From Congeria kusceri (Eukaryota; Mollusca; Bivalvia; Myida; Dreissenidae), in assembly GCA_027627225.1 (NCBI GenBank), contig CM051028.1:18681701-18745700 (forward strand): a DNA stretch of 64,000 nt. Reading direction: 5' to 3'. Of the stretch, positions 1-11,758 are shown in pieces. Each line of letters opens with the position of its first letter. Within the stretch, counting starts at the first letter, position 1. The notes beneath the pieces are model-generated. The model saw only the letters and a list, made by a program, of their open reading frames with translations. It had not been told where the DNA came from and ran no database searches. The position numbers and the translations under genes are program-made.

Positions 1-1950
1 GCGTCAAATGTTAGTAAAGCACATGGCCCGTACACGCACGCTTTCCATGCTTGGAACATGACGTCGTGGTTGTCAGCAGACATTTCGCGCTCTTTTGTAG
101 GAAACACGGGTTTTACATGGCATGCATGTAAAACAAGACAGCTTATTTTATGAAACTACAACAGTGACACTGGATAGGCTTTACGATTACTATTTCATAT
201 TAGCGTATTTTAGACTGATTTTCGCAGTTTATTTTGTTATTGTCATTATTAAATTTAGCAAAATAAATGTGTATATTATAAAATACGAAAGGCAGGAATC
301 TCAGAAACGCAAAATCAAGCGTATTTGGACGCATATTTTTTCAAAAGGACGCATGTCAAACCCATGCCAAGAGTCCTTGGGACGCATGCTTTTTGGCTTA
401 CTGCGTATACCCTGTTACTTAACACATACAGGAGTGCCTGCAGTAAACTCGGCAGTAGTCGCGATAAAATCAAGATCGGCCCCAGTACACACTGCAGCTG
501 TCAAAGTCTAGTCCTTTAGCTCCGCCCACAGTAGTCTTTTAGCTCCGCCCACACCATTCCAGACAGTTACTATTAAATTACATTGGTAAATTACATTTGT
601 CACTCATTGCTGTGCTTTAATGCACAAGTCAATTAGAATGTGCGAAATCGCCGAAATGTGACAAAAGGCGTCCTTAATTAAGAACAGTTTTGAACATATT
701 TGACAACTTAAAACAAACATCATCGTTAAAATGAGTGAAAAACAGCTTCAGCTGATTTCATTAATTTATATTGTCAATCCAATTTCATCAATAACCACTA
801 AATCTCAGTAATACGGTAATAGGAGTTTTTGTTTTGAAATAAATTTTATACGAAAATCTAGGGCTGAATTTTGACAGGAATATAAAAGCTTCGATCAATA
901 ATCATACATAAAGGAACTTTCTAGTATATAACACCTTTGACAAGACATAAATTAACAATACTGGCGGTTATTTAAGTACAACATTGTGCAACGTCACTTA
1001 TCGTCGCCAATTTTACAGGTCACAAACATTTGTAAAACACATGCAAACACATACTTTGGTGTTTAATATCACCAATAATTGCTCCTTTTTACATTTTTGT
1101 GTTGTTAACCTGTTTCACAATTACTCTACTTGACAGTAACTTATGCTTTACTGTAATCACCGCATCATGACTTTTTACTAGGCCTACACATTACAAATCA
1201 GTCAACAAGTTTAGACCATCAATTGCTAATTGTCCAGAATTTACCCGTTTTAAAATTAATTATTGGTACAAAAATATTGTTTAATAAGACATGATTAAGT
1301 ATTATATATTATCATTATAATTACATACCCTATAAAAAAAAATATAAAGAATAATAATATTATAAATAATAATAATAATTATTATTATTATTATCATGAT
1401 TATTATTTTATTTATAACTGTAATATATTGCATAAATGTATAAATTGCAAAAATTCCATTCATTTTCGCAGGTCACATACTTAAATGTTATTTCTTTTCT
1501 ATTTGGGACTCCTACTTTTTAGGGGGAAGGGGTCCCAGGACGTCTATTTTAAAATCATAGTGAGATCCCTGGAAAGGGCGAGGGTTTGTTTTGACGCGAA
1601 TATGAGGTTACTTGTGTGTGGATACATGCCGATTGCGCCGATTCGTCAATGATAACGTCATTCCATAGAAGATAACCTGAGCGTTTCTATTGGCTTATAT
1701 CGATTTTACTGCGTAATGAAACTCCGCCTACAGGGGCGGTGCTTCACGGTGATTGATTACGACTTAGGAATAACAGCAAATCATTAAAATTTTCGGCGAA
1801 GTGACATCGCTTTGATCATTAACCAACTTGGTTGAGTGGGTGTACATGTTCATAGAGTGAAACACTGCCTTTATGACGCAAGAGATTAGCTTTCACAGCA
1901 GGTACTCTTGGTCTACTTCAGTCAACATAACTGATTAATTGCTAAAATAC
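1..1950. other. AT-rich DNA, no gene recognised
   Basis: No open frame here resembles a known protein; the longest, 129 codons at 122-511, is low-complexity and lacks recognisable motifs. A short direct duplication containing AGCTCCGCCCACA lies at about 520-553. Bases 20-110, read on the - strand, resemble part of the 2.8 kb transposable element near 60200 (shared GCATGGAAAGCGTG preceded by a similar ACGTCA context), so the window may open inside a relic of that family. This is a weak match seen by eye. Confidence 0.4.
1344..1412. repeat. AAT/ATT microsatellite, palindromic
   Basis: A run of AAT trinucleotides passes directly into a run of ATT trinucleotides, so the stretch is a simple repeat that can also fold on itself. 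Confidence 0.8.
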
Positions 1951-2045
1951 AGGCGCCCCGGGCGATGTTTATACGTGAAACACTAATTTAAGGCGCCCCG
2001 GGAATGTTCAAGTTAAAATTCAAGCGCCCTAGTCCCGGGGCGCTA
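1951..2045. repeat. repeated GGCGCCCCGGG motif
   Basis: GGCGCCCCGGG occurs at about 1952 and 1992, and its inverted partner CCCGGGGCGC ends near 2043. These are GC-rich islands in AT-rich surroundings. They lie just before a perfect hairpin and the head of a satellite-type element, so they may be the edge of a mobile element (inference). Confidence 0.5.
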
Positions 2046-2067
2046 AAACGGCCTGAGGAAGCGCTTT

Positions 2068-2118
2068 ATAATGTTAACTACTGGGCGTATATATAACACG
2101 CCCAGTAGTTAACATTAT
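2068..2118. repeat. perfect 21-bp inverted repeat
   Basis: Two arms of 21 bp (2068-2088 and 2098-2118) are exact reverse complements around a 9-bp AT-rich loop. The arm contains GTTAACTACTGGGCG. It abuts the head of the satellite element that starts at 2119. Confidence 0.85.
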
Positions 2119-3033
2119 CAAGAGCTGTCTCAGGACAGCGCACTCGACTATTCACTCCACTTTGATAGTATATCTATTCTGTCAGTGACCTTATATAATG
2201 ACCATGAAAACATATGTGAAATTTCAATTGAATATATGTAGCAGTTACAGAGATATGTACTTTGACACAAACTTTAACCTGAATATTTATAAGTACATAA
2301 AGGGGCATACTTCTGCTAAAATGCTGGTCACAGTTATGGGCATTGGTCAGTGACCTTATATTATGACCCTGAAGACATGTGTAAAGTTTCAGCTGAATAT
2401 CTGTAGTAGTTACAGAGATATTAACTTGCTGCAAACCTGAACCTGAATTTTCTAAGTACAAAAAGGGACATAATTCTGCTAAATTGCACGTTAGAGAAAT
2501 AGGCCTTTGTCAGTGACCTAAAATAAAAAACCCAAAGTCAAGTGTGAAGTTTCAAATGAATATCTGTAGTAGTTACAGAGATATGTACCTTAACCTGAAT
2601 TTTCTCTTGCACGCAAACCTTAACCTGACTTTTATAAGTACAAAAATGGGCATAATTCTGCTAAAATGCTGGTCACAGTTATGGGTCTTGGCCAGTGACC
2701 TTATATAATGACTCTGAAGGCATGTGTGAAGTTTCAATTGAATATCTGTAGTAGATATAGAGATACGGAGTTGCTGAACGCAAACTTTAACCAGAATTTT
2801 TTAAGTACAAAAAGGGGCATAATTCTGCTAAATTGCCAGTCAGAGCTATGGGCCTTGGTCAGTGACCGTACATTGTGACCTGAAGATATGTTGGAAGTTT
2901 CAATTGAGTATCTTCAGTAGTTACAGAGATATGGACTTGTTGCACGCAAACCTTAACCAGAGCATTTTGCCAATGGCGACGGCGACGAACAGGTGAGTAG
3001 TATAGCTCAAACTATTTGGTGAATAGTCGAGCT
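2119..3033 (+). mobile_element. hairpin-headed satellite element (pearl-like), copy 1
   Basis: The element begins with AGAGCTGTC-nnnn-GACAGC, a small hairpin, followed by CGCACTCGACTATTCAC. About five degenerate units of roughly 165-180 bp follow, each carrying GGGCATAATTCTGCTAAA, a CAGTGACCTTATA block and TAGTTACAGAGATA. The right edge has GGTGAATAGTCGAGC, the reverse of part of the head. A short head plus a tandem core of about 160 bp matches the architecture known for bivalve pearl/CvE-type non-autonomous elements, often linked to Helitrons. The family name is an inference from structure. Confidence 0.6.
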
Positions 3034-3324
3034 AAAAAGATAATCAAATTCCCCCATTTGAGGGCTGTTGGTGGCATCCCCAAAACAGACTTTTTCAAAG
3101 CAAAACAATGCAGACAATAAAAAGTATTGAAGTGGAACAGTAATTAAAAATGGTTTTTATCCTTCAAAATGCTTGATTAAAGCTACTATAATGGCTGATC
3201 ATAGCAAACGCAAGTAGTCCTCATGAAGAACGTGCATTTGCTGCAAAATTATTTGATGTACTGTGCTGCGTTCATAATGTTATAAAATATTCATAGTGAT
3301 ATTAAATCTAACTTAAAATAAAAA
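3034..3324. other. spacer between two satellite elements
   Basis: AT-rich DNA without a recognisable gene, repeat or RNA; it separates two elements with the same head. Confidence 0.4.
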
Positions 3325-4099
3325 CAAGAGCTGTCAGAGGACAGCGCGCTCGACTATTCGAAGTATTTCAGTTGGTACATATTTTGGATAGTGAAAAGGG
3401 CATAAATTTGTTAACATACAATATTTTTAAGAGTTTATAAATTGTTGGAGCAAAAACCTTAACCACAAAGTCTATGTAAAAAGTGGGGTAACTCTGTCGA
3501 AATACAAAACAGAGTTATGGGTAATGTTGCCCCTGATACTAAAGGTGATGACAAAGGTTAGTTCCAAGTTTCAAGTGAATAACTTACGTAGTTTTGAAGT
3601 AACAAAACTTTTGAATATAAACTTTAACCAAAAAATCTATGTGAAAAAGGGGCATAACTCTGTCAAAATACAAAACATAGTTATGGGTAATGTTGCCCCT
3701 GATACTAGAGTTGATGACAAAGGTTAGTTCCAAGTTTCAAGTGAATAACTTATGCAGTTTTGAAGTTACCAAACTTTTGAATATAAACTTTAACAAGAAA
3801 ATCTAAGTGAAAAGGGGGCATAACTCTTTGAAAACACAAAATAGAGTTACGGGTAATATTGCCACTGGTACTAGAGTTGATGATAAAGGTTAGTTCCAAG
3901 TTTCAAATGAATAACTTATGCAGTTTTGAAGTTATAAAACTTTTGAATATAAACTTTAAACAGAAAATGTATGTGAAAAAATGGACATAACTCTATCAAA
4001 ATACAAAAAAGAGTTATGGGAAATGTTCACCCTGATACTGGAGTTGATGACAGAGGTATATTCCAAGTGTCATGTGAATATCTTTTTTGCTGTTTCGTC

Positions 4100-5150
4100 A
4101 AAGTATACAGAAAACATTCTCCTGAAAATTTTGTAACAACGTACGCAATATTAGATGAGCAGAGTAACCTGTCTTTGGTGAAAGCAGAATTGTTGGATCA
4201 GTTAGCTATAAAACATGAACAGTACCAGTATACACTGGCAACCTGCTCAGGGAAGAGTGAGGCCTGGGGACGTCGAGCAGTTGATTGTGTCGTAGAATCT
4301 ATGATTGTGTCGTAGATGGAACTGACAGGTTGGTTTTAGGGCCATTAATAGAGTGCAACCAGATACCTGATATTCGGGAGGAAATACCTGTACCTGTAGA
4401 AGTTGCAAAGCACAGACACCTTTGTGACATTGCTCGTATGATGACAGAAATAGACAATAACAGCCAGATACTATTACTCTTAGGCAGAGATGTCCCTGAG
4501 GCCCACCATGTCTTGGATCAACGCCTGAGACCACCTGGTTGCCCATTCGCTCAGCACCTGCCCCTTGGATGGGTAGTTGTTGGGGAAATGTCTTTGGATA
4601 AATCTCATAGAACTGACATTGTGACAGTGAACAAAACGTATTTTGTGACTGATGGCCGCGCTTCTATTTGTGAAACCTGTCCCAACAATATTGTGGTTAA
4701 AGAGTATGTTACACCGCAAAATCTTGACAAAAACATCTTCAACGATGACAAAACTGGGCTGTCTATAGAAGCCAAGAGTTCCTTAACATAATGGACAGAG
4801 AAATGTACAAAAATGAAGAAGGCAATTTGGTGGCTCCTCTTCCATTTAGAAGTACAAGGGGCACACTTCCAAACAACAGACGGCAGGCTCTAGACAGAGC
4901 AGAAATGTTAGACAGAAACTTAAAGAGAAATCCAGAGAAGTGTGACCATTTCATACAGTTTATGAAAAGTGTGATAGGCAGCAACCATGCAGAAATTGCT
5001 CCCCCACTTTCTGCAGCAGAAGATTGTTGGTATCTACCTTTCTTTGGTGTATACAATTCCAAAAAGCCAGACCAAGTCAGAGGTGTGTTTGATGCATCTG
5101 CAAAGTTTCGCCGGGGAATCATTGAACAATGTTCTATTGAGTGGACCTGA
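4100..5150 (+). pseudogene. BEL/Pao pol fragment: protease and start of reverse transcriptase
   Basis: Three consecutive frames carry parts of one polyprotein. At about 4150 is ILDEQSN, the DUF1758/retropepsin-like active-site region. At 4490-4590 comes the conserved Pao block with GRDVPEAH and LPLGWVVVGE. The frame from 4791 carries the N-terminal RT section ending in WYLPFFGVY, a KKPDQVRGVFDASAKF segment and further RT residues. Breaks are visible at about 4315, 4791 and 5150. Nothing upstream corresponds to gag. Identification rests on recognising the family order and motifs; no search was run. Confidence 0.75.
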
Positions 5151-6270
5151 TTTGTCCAACAGTTTGTTAGGGATTTTATTCGCTTCAGAAAAGAATCAGT
5201 AGCTGTGACGGCTGATGTAAAGAGAATGTTCTATTGTTTTCTGGTAGATGAGAGACATAAGAGACTTTTTGAGAATTTTTTGGTACCGAGACAACAAACC
5301 AGACAATGAGTTAGTACAGGATGCGTGTTCACGTATTTGGTAATAAGCCATCACCTGCAATTGCGACTTACGCTCTAAGGAAGACTGTAGAGAACTGTGA
5401 CAGCGTCCTTAAAGGTTTCGAGTATAAAGATTTCTATGTAGATGATGGCATCACGTCAGTTTCAACACCAGAACAGGCCATAGATTTGATAAAAAACACA
5501 CAGCATGCCATACAAAACTGCAAATATTTGTTTGCACAAAATTGCGTCAAACTCGGACAAGGTTCTGGCAGCCTTCCCATCAGAAGATCTGGCTGAAGAT
5601 CTTAAACACCGAAATCTGTGTGCCGAAGATTTACCGATTCAGTGCAGCCTAGGCATGTATTGGAAACTACAATCCGACACGTTCACCTTTAAGATTTCAC
5701 CAAAAGACCAACCCTTTACACGAAGAGGAATACTGTCTACGATAAACAGTATTTTCGACCCAATTGGACTTGTTGCTCCAGTAGTTGTTACTGGTAAACT
5801 TATGTTGCGAGAGCTGTCTGAAGAGGTCGAAGATTGGGACAAAACTCGACCAGGTGACAGGCAACATCAGCGGGAGAAATGGAAAAATTCTCTGCAGAAC
5901 ATGGAACATTTGGAACATCCACGCCAGTATTTTAAGCGGTCAATGGAAATTCCCAGGAAAGAACTGCACATTTTTTCAGATGCCTCTGAAAAAGCCAGAG
6001 CCTCTGAAGTGTATGTAGCCGTTCCATCAGAAGATGGTGAACTGAAATTTAGTTTTGTGTTGGGAAAAGCTAAAGTAGCTCCGAAGAGTATACACACCAT
6101 TCCGAGACTTGAACTCTGTACGACAGTACTTTCCGTCCAACTTTATGAGATTGTCGCTGAAAATATTAACACAACCTTTGAGAGAGTGTGGTTCTATGCA
6201 GATAGCAATGTGGTACTAGGGTATATCCGTAATAAGATTCTACAATTATGTAAGCAACAGAGTTGAGAGA
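5150..6270 (+). pseudogene. BEL/Pao pol fragment: RT palm and RNase H/A17 region
   Basis: The RT catalytic motif YVDDG is encoded near 5435, preceded by FGNKPSPAIATYALRKT, typical of Pao RT. The frame changes near 5540 and continues with GILSTINSIFDPIGLVAPV at about 5730-5790, a hallmark of the peptidase A17/Pao domain. An RNase H-like part follows, with FSDASEKA at about 5970 and FYADSNVVLGYI at about 6195. The RT finger region between 5150 and 5320 is broken by stops. Confidence 0.75.
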
Positions 6271-6285
6271 ATACTCAAAACAAGT

Positions 6286-7965
6286 TTGTGTGATCAATGG
6301 CGATTCGTGCCAACGGATAAAAATCCAGCAGATTTTGCAACTAGACCGGTCGAGGTAGCAGACATGATGGGAAGTTGTTGGATAAGGGGCCCAACTCAGT
6401 TGCAAACGACAGTCAAGGATGAGTTGTTTCCCTTGATACTGCCAGATGAAGATAAAGAAGTTCGACCAATAGTGACGACAATGGCTACAAATATTGAGAC
6501 AAGAAATGGGCTAGGTTCTCACCAGTTTGATAGATTCTCGCAATGGTCAAGTCTGATTGCAGCGATTAGCTTGTTGCTACATCTGTGTCACAAACTTAAA
6601 ACCAGTTGTGGGTGTAGTGATTTGCACGAATGTCGTTTCAACGTTTCTACGAAAGAAGATGCCAAACATGTGATATTGAAAACAGTACAAATGGAGTGTT
6701 ACCCAGATGAAATTGAAGCTCTACGATGCACAAAACCTGTCCATAAAGGCAGCAAGTTGTTGAATCTTGATCCAGTATTGAACAAACAGGGCATCTTGTG
6801 TGTAGGAGGACGTTTGAAACATGCAAGTATATCGGACACTCAAAGGAGTCCAGTTTAATTATAAGACATGACCATGAAGAAGTGAAACATCAGGGTCGTA
6901 GTTTTACAAAGGGTGCGATACGAGATGCGGGTTACTGGATTATTGGATGCAAAAGGATGATTTCTTCTATGATACATGACAGTGTGAGTTGTCGCAGATT
7001 ACGTGGAAAACTTGAAGTCCAGAAGATGGCATATTTGCCGGCTGATCGCTTAGAAATGAGTCCTCCGTTCTCCTTTGTAGGCGTCGACACATTTGGCCCA
7101 TGGGAAATTTTGACACCAGAACCCGAGGAGGCAGCGCAAACAGTAAGCGATGGGCCATATTGTTCACCTGTCTAGCCACACGTGCTGTCAATATTGAGGT
7201 TATTGAAGAGTTGAGTTCTTCGTCATTCATAAATGCGCTTAAAAGGTTCATTTCTATCCGTGGTGAAGTGAAGGTGTTTCGTTCGGACTGTGGAACAAAC
7301 TTTGTAGGTGCTGTGAATGAGTTGGGAATAAATGTTATGAGTGGGTCAGTAAAGAAGTTTCTTAATGAAAGGGAGACAACTTGGATGTTCAACCTACCTC
7401 ATTCTTCCCACATGGGTGGTGTTGGGAAAGGATGACTGGAATTACTACACGAATTTTGGATGGTTTGCTGTTAACACATTCTAAAAGCCATCTAACTCAT
7501 GAAGTGTTATCTACATTTATGTGCGAAGTTTGTGTGATTATTAATGCGCGACGCCTGGTTCCTGTCTCCTGTAATCCAGATCACCCAGAAATCCTGAGCC
7601 CTGCCCTGTTAGTGAATCAAAAACCTAGTAAACTGGGAAATATACAGTTACATAGTGTTAATCCCAAGATCCAGTGGAAGCATGTTAAAGCCCTTGCCGA
7701 GCAGTTTTGGAAACGGTGGCGCTTGGAATACCTGCAGACCTTGCAGTCACGCCACAAGTGGAAATGTGACGTGCCTAACCTGAAGACCGGTGACGTAGTG
7801 CTGCTCAGGGAGAAGAAGCTGTGTCGCGATGACTGGCCCATTGGAGTAGTGCAGCAGATCCATTCAAGTTTAGTTTCAAGGGTGCGAACAGTTGATGTCC
7901 GCCATGACAAACTGTGTGTCTATAAACGACCAATATCAGAACTTGTGTTGTTGGTCTCCGACTAA
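6286..7965 (+). pseudogene. BEL/Pao integrase and C-terminal domain fragment
   Basis: The first frame (to 6858) contains WRFVPTDKNPADFATRPV, the end of the Pao RNase H region, and a zinc-binding integrase N-terminal stretch. The second carries the first core acidic motif, VGVDTFGPW (about 7078). The third has the second, FRSDCGTNFVGA (about 7280-7315). A shift near 7425 splits the MGGVW-ER segment holding the third acidic residue. From 7600 the C-terminal DUF5641-like region follows, with LAEQFWKRWRLEYL and GDVVLLREK. At least three frame breaks make the integrase non-functional. Confidence 0.75.
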
Positions 7966-8295
7966 CTAACTGAATACGAGTGTTAGTTATGAACATTTTT
8001 CAGTTGTGTTCAACATTGTTGCTATTTGTATTTTCATTGGCATATTGACATTCATTATAACTGAAGATTGAACCCTAGATCTTTGTTTTTGACTAATTGA
8101 TCACAAGACATAGTAGTAAACGTTCTTCAGTCATGTTTAATTTGATTTTTGTTTTGGTGGTTTGCTACGTTCCAAACTAAATTTGTTATATTTTCATACT
8201 GTGTTTAAGTGCTTTAAAGATTCAGTTAGTATTAGGCTTAATTGTTTACAATGGAAACTTGCTGGGATAGTGATATTTTAATATCAGGTGGGGAG

Positions 8296-8850
8296 TGTGC
8301 TGTTTCGTCCTTAAAATTATTGGTTGATTGTGACTTATAAAACCGGAAGTTGTGTAAATTGGCGCAGAATTAAAGTTTTTGATACGGCTTTGAAAAGTTC
8401 GGCATTTTGTCTTGCTATGTGTGGAGTTTTGGTCACCACAGTGTACGTATTGATATTATTAGTATGTTTAAATCTTTTTTATTAGTACAACATATCATTG
8501 TACGGGTTATATAGCATTTTTAAAGCCTTTTCTATTTGTGATCATAATGTTTCGTACCAAATGTTGTAACAATAATGTTTACAAGTCACCATCAAGTTAG
8601 TTCTGGAATGTATGTATAGGCTAAGCTGTAAAGATAGAAATAGCAGTAATTATCATGCAAAGATGTTTTGTGTTCATTAATGATTTATATGGCAATAAGT
8701 GAAATCGTCTTGATATTACGGAAATTAAGAATTTACATTTATGAGTCGACATGTGTATTTGCAGCTTTTACCACACGCTACGCAAGAAATAAAATCTTCC
8801 AGATCGATTCTTGTTGGTTACCTATCTGTAACGGTCAGTGCCAGACAGAA
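8296..8850 (+). repeat. 3' LTR of the BEL/Pao element
   Basis: It starts TGTGCTGTTTCGTCC immediately after the purine-rich GGTGGGGAG. A TATAAAA box lies at about 8335 and an AATAAA signal at about 8789. The 3' boundary is set where the interrupted satellite resumes (CTTTTGTATAGTATTGAAG), so it is accurate only to a few bases. Confidence 0.55.
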
Positions 8851-9410
8851 TAGCTTTTGTATAGTATTGAAGTTACAAAACTTGTGAATATAAACTTGAA
8901 CCAGAAAATCTATGTGAAAAAGGGGCATAACTCTGTCAAAAACAAAACAGAGTTATGGGGAATGTTGCCCTTGATACTGGAGTTGATGAAAAAGGTTAGT
9001 TCCAAGTTTCAAGTGAATAACTTATGTAGTTTTGAAATTACAAAACTTTTGAATATAAACTTTAACCAGAAAATCTATGTGAAAAAGGGGCATAACTATG
9101 TCAAAATACAAAACAGAGTTATACGAAATGTTGCCCTTGATACTGGAGTTGATGACAAGGTTAGTTACAAGTTTCAAATGAATAACTTGTGTAGTTTTGA
9201 AGTTGCATTACATTATATTTTAACATTAGTTCATCAAAATCATATAACAGACATAGAAATTAGATATGGAAACAGTTAATATCAATAATTTAAAATAAGC
9301 ATTTTCTGACATGCCTTATTTTTCAGATACACATAATTCGCATACAGCATCAACGTGATCGTTAGACTTCAGTACCGATTGACTTTCCAGAAATATATCA
9401 GGCCGTTTAA

Positions 9411-10783
9411 CAGTCTTCACGAATAAGTTTTGAAAGCAGTAGACCATCGGTCCACCAAACCAGCTAAATCAACTGGACCATACAACAATTTAGTGGACCA
9501 CAATTTGTTTGTAGATTTTCATTCACTCTTACGTATATATATATGAATGATTTTATTAAAAAAGCAAAATGAAAGCAATTATGGTTTTCAGACTTTTATT
9601 CTAACATGAACCATCTATTCATTGCATTCACTCTCAATAAAAGTAGTGCGAAATATTAAAACAAGATCGCCAGTTAAATTTAATACCAGTTGTATATTTC
9701 GTTTTCGCCTATTTGAGTTCAGTACTGGCCCAAATGGCCAAGCTGGTATCTGGACCGAAATATACTCAAATGCGTAGATCACATGGAAACTGCTCAGCTC
9801 GCTAGGATTGCAGAACATGGACTCCCTACTCCTAAAGAGTTTGGGTCCCAGTAATTGTTACCAAAGCATCCCTCCCCACCCACTCCTTTAGCAATAAATG
9901 CTTTGTGTCCAGAAATTATTTTAAAAAAATCGATTGTTGAGTAATAAAACATTTTTACTTTCACTGACTTAACTTTCGCTAACTTTCATAAAAATGTGGC
10001 AGCATAAGTTTTTTGGTGTAATCAGTGTATAGTAATACTTTTTAATAGCTCATTTATTAGAAAACACACGTAGTCATAGCAATATTTTCTTTTAAAACAA
10101 ATGGAGACGTACCTTTGACATTACACACTAAAATTCTATGCGATCGGTTAAAAAGTATAACTATACACTGATTACACCAAAAAACTTATGCTGCCACGTT
10201 TTTATGAAAGTTAGCGAAAGTTAAGTCAGTGAAAGTACAAATGTTTTATTACTCAACAATCGATTTAAAAAAAAGAATTTCTGGACACAAAGCATTTATT
10301 GCTTAAGGAGTGGGTGGGGAGGGGTGCTTTGGTAACAATTACTGGGACCCAAACTCTTTAGGAGTAGGGAGTCCATGTTCTGCAATCCTAGCGAGCGGAG
10401 CAGTTTCCATGTGATCTACGCATTTGAGTAAATTTCGGTCAAGATACCAGCTGGGCCATTTGGGCCAGTACTGAACTCAAATAGGCGAAAACTAAATATA
10501 CACCTGGTATTTGATTTAACTGGCGATCTTGTTTTAATATTTCGCCCTATTTTATTGAGAGTGAATGCAATGAATACACAGTTCATGTTAGAATAAAAGT
10601 CTGAAAACCATAATTGCTTTCATTTTGTTCTTTTTTAATAAAATCATTCATATATATATATATATGAGTGAATGAAAATCTACAAACAAATTGTGGGCCA
10701 ATAAATTGTTGTATGGTCCGGTTGATTTAGCTGGTTTGGTGGACTGACGGTCCACTGCTTTCAAAACTTATTCGAGAAGACTG
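9411..10783. repeat. 1.37 kb near-perfect palindrome
   Basis: The left arm (9411-10045) and right arm (10148-10783) are reverse complements over about 635 bp, with only scattered mismatches and small indels, around a spacer of about 102 bp. Both arms carry the same landmarks in mirror order: CAGTCTTC at the outer ends, an (AT)n tract, GTCCCAGTAATTGTTACC, and TGTAATCAGTGTATAGT at the inner ends. No transposase reading frame is visible. A foldback-type element or a head-to-head duplication are the likely explanations. A diverged single-arm relative lies at 12590-13010. Confidence 0.9.
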
Positions 10784-11758
10784 CACTGTGCAAATTTGAT
10801 GCACACTGGACATAAACATCTGGAAAAAAATTGTTACTTTCAGTTTCGCAACAACAATGATGCTTTCGCTTTTAAAAGTCTTGAGGTATACCGTTAAAGG
10901 ATGGCATTTTGTTTATTTCATTTCGTTTAAACGTTTACACACAATTTAAAACAAGTAAGCCTTAAATTTAAGAGCTAAAATGCACCAGATAACGGCATTT
11001 GACATGTGCCGCAAAAGTATTTGAGGTAGGGACGCGTATCCCGTCCCTAACCCACCCGTATTGGGACCGGGGTGCCTGAAAAAAATCCTGGGGAAGGCAC
11101 TGTATATGATCCCTGCAAATATGGTACATTCATTTTGGTTCTCTGCACCTTTATGTGCGTTAAACTTATAACAGCAAAATGAGCTAATGTATGGTTATAA
11201 TATATTACTATTAGTGGATTCTAACCGGCATGTGGGTGGAGAAGCAAAATATGAAAACTAAAGCCAGTTTTCGACGCATTGTGGAAATAATGCAATTTTA
11301 ATTCTTTTAACTGAATGTATACGAGTATTCTATTAAACCACAACCTTTTTATTATCCGCTATTCGATTGGTATCTCGCAATAAATGACAACTTATTTTGA
11401 CATTTTGACCATGAACCAGAAACTTTAAAGTAGTGTGTAGCCGACAACCTTCCATGCACATAGTAAAATTTTACTTTCTCTTAAATAACAATTTGCCAAT
11501 CACTTCAGAAGTTTATATTTCATTATTTAATTCAGATTATTCTTAATTTATAACATCAGTATTAACATTTTTTTTATGTTGTTTATTATTGTGTGCATCT
11601 TTACCTTCACCATCCTGAAACCAGTTTTATCTACTTCCAGTTCCGTGTTTAGTCGCATTCGATAGATCAGTCAGTGAATGAGTGATCTTGTTTACATCTG
11701 GTGGCACATCGCTTTCGTAGGGATTTTATTAGTCTAATCTTTCAGGAATTATTTAACA
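10784..11758. promoter_or_regulatory. upstream region of CHP1
   Basis: No coding sequence is seen. The bases just upstream of the CHP1 ATG (about 11600-11758) are presumably promoter and 5' leader, but no convincing TATA box or transcription start can be picked. The start codon context is ACAATGG, acceptable for a eukaryote. Confidence 0.35.

Larger units (their letters stand above)
4088..8850 (+). mobile_element. decayed BEL/Pao LTR retrotransposon
   Basis: The order of coding remains is aspartic protease, reverse transcriptase, RNase H, integrase and a DUF5641-type C-terminus, which is diagnostic for BEL/Pao. The 3' LTR starts at 8296 after a purine tract (GGTGGGGAG). TGCTGTTTCGTC from the LTR start recurs at 4088-4099 and runs directly into protease sequence. 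The 5' end is therefore a stump of the 5' LTR, with the rest of that LTR, leader and gag deleted. The bases CTTTT flank both ends and may be a 5-bp target duplication (tentative). Frameshifts and stops are spread over the whole length, so it is not autonomous. Confidence 0.85.
3325..9206 (+). mobile_element. hairpin-headed satellite element, copy 2, split by BEL/Pao
   Basis: The head at 3325 (AGAGCTGTC-AGAG-GACAGC, then GCGCTCGACTATTCG) matches the element at 2119. The core consists of units of about 166 bp carrying GGGGCATAACTCTGTCAAAA, GAGTTATGGG, TTCCAAGTTTCAAGTGAATAAC and AACTTTTGAATATAAACTTTAACC. Units run from about 3430 to 4087 and resume at 8851-9206. The retroelement at 4088-8850 lies exactly between the two parts, so it inserted into a pre-existing array. 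The core is a diverged relative of the 2160-2960 core. Confidence 0.65.

Noticed and set aside
122..511. 129-codon frame as a gene
   Set aside because: No motif, skewed composition, and no splice or homology support; likely chance.
4247..5122. - strand frames of 79-119 codons opposite the protease/RT part
   Set aside because: Antisense shadows of the retroelement.
5639..6405. Several - strand frames across the BEL/Pao region
   Set aside because: Shadows of the + strand pol remains; no domain of their own.
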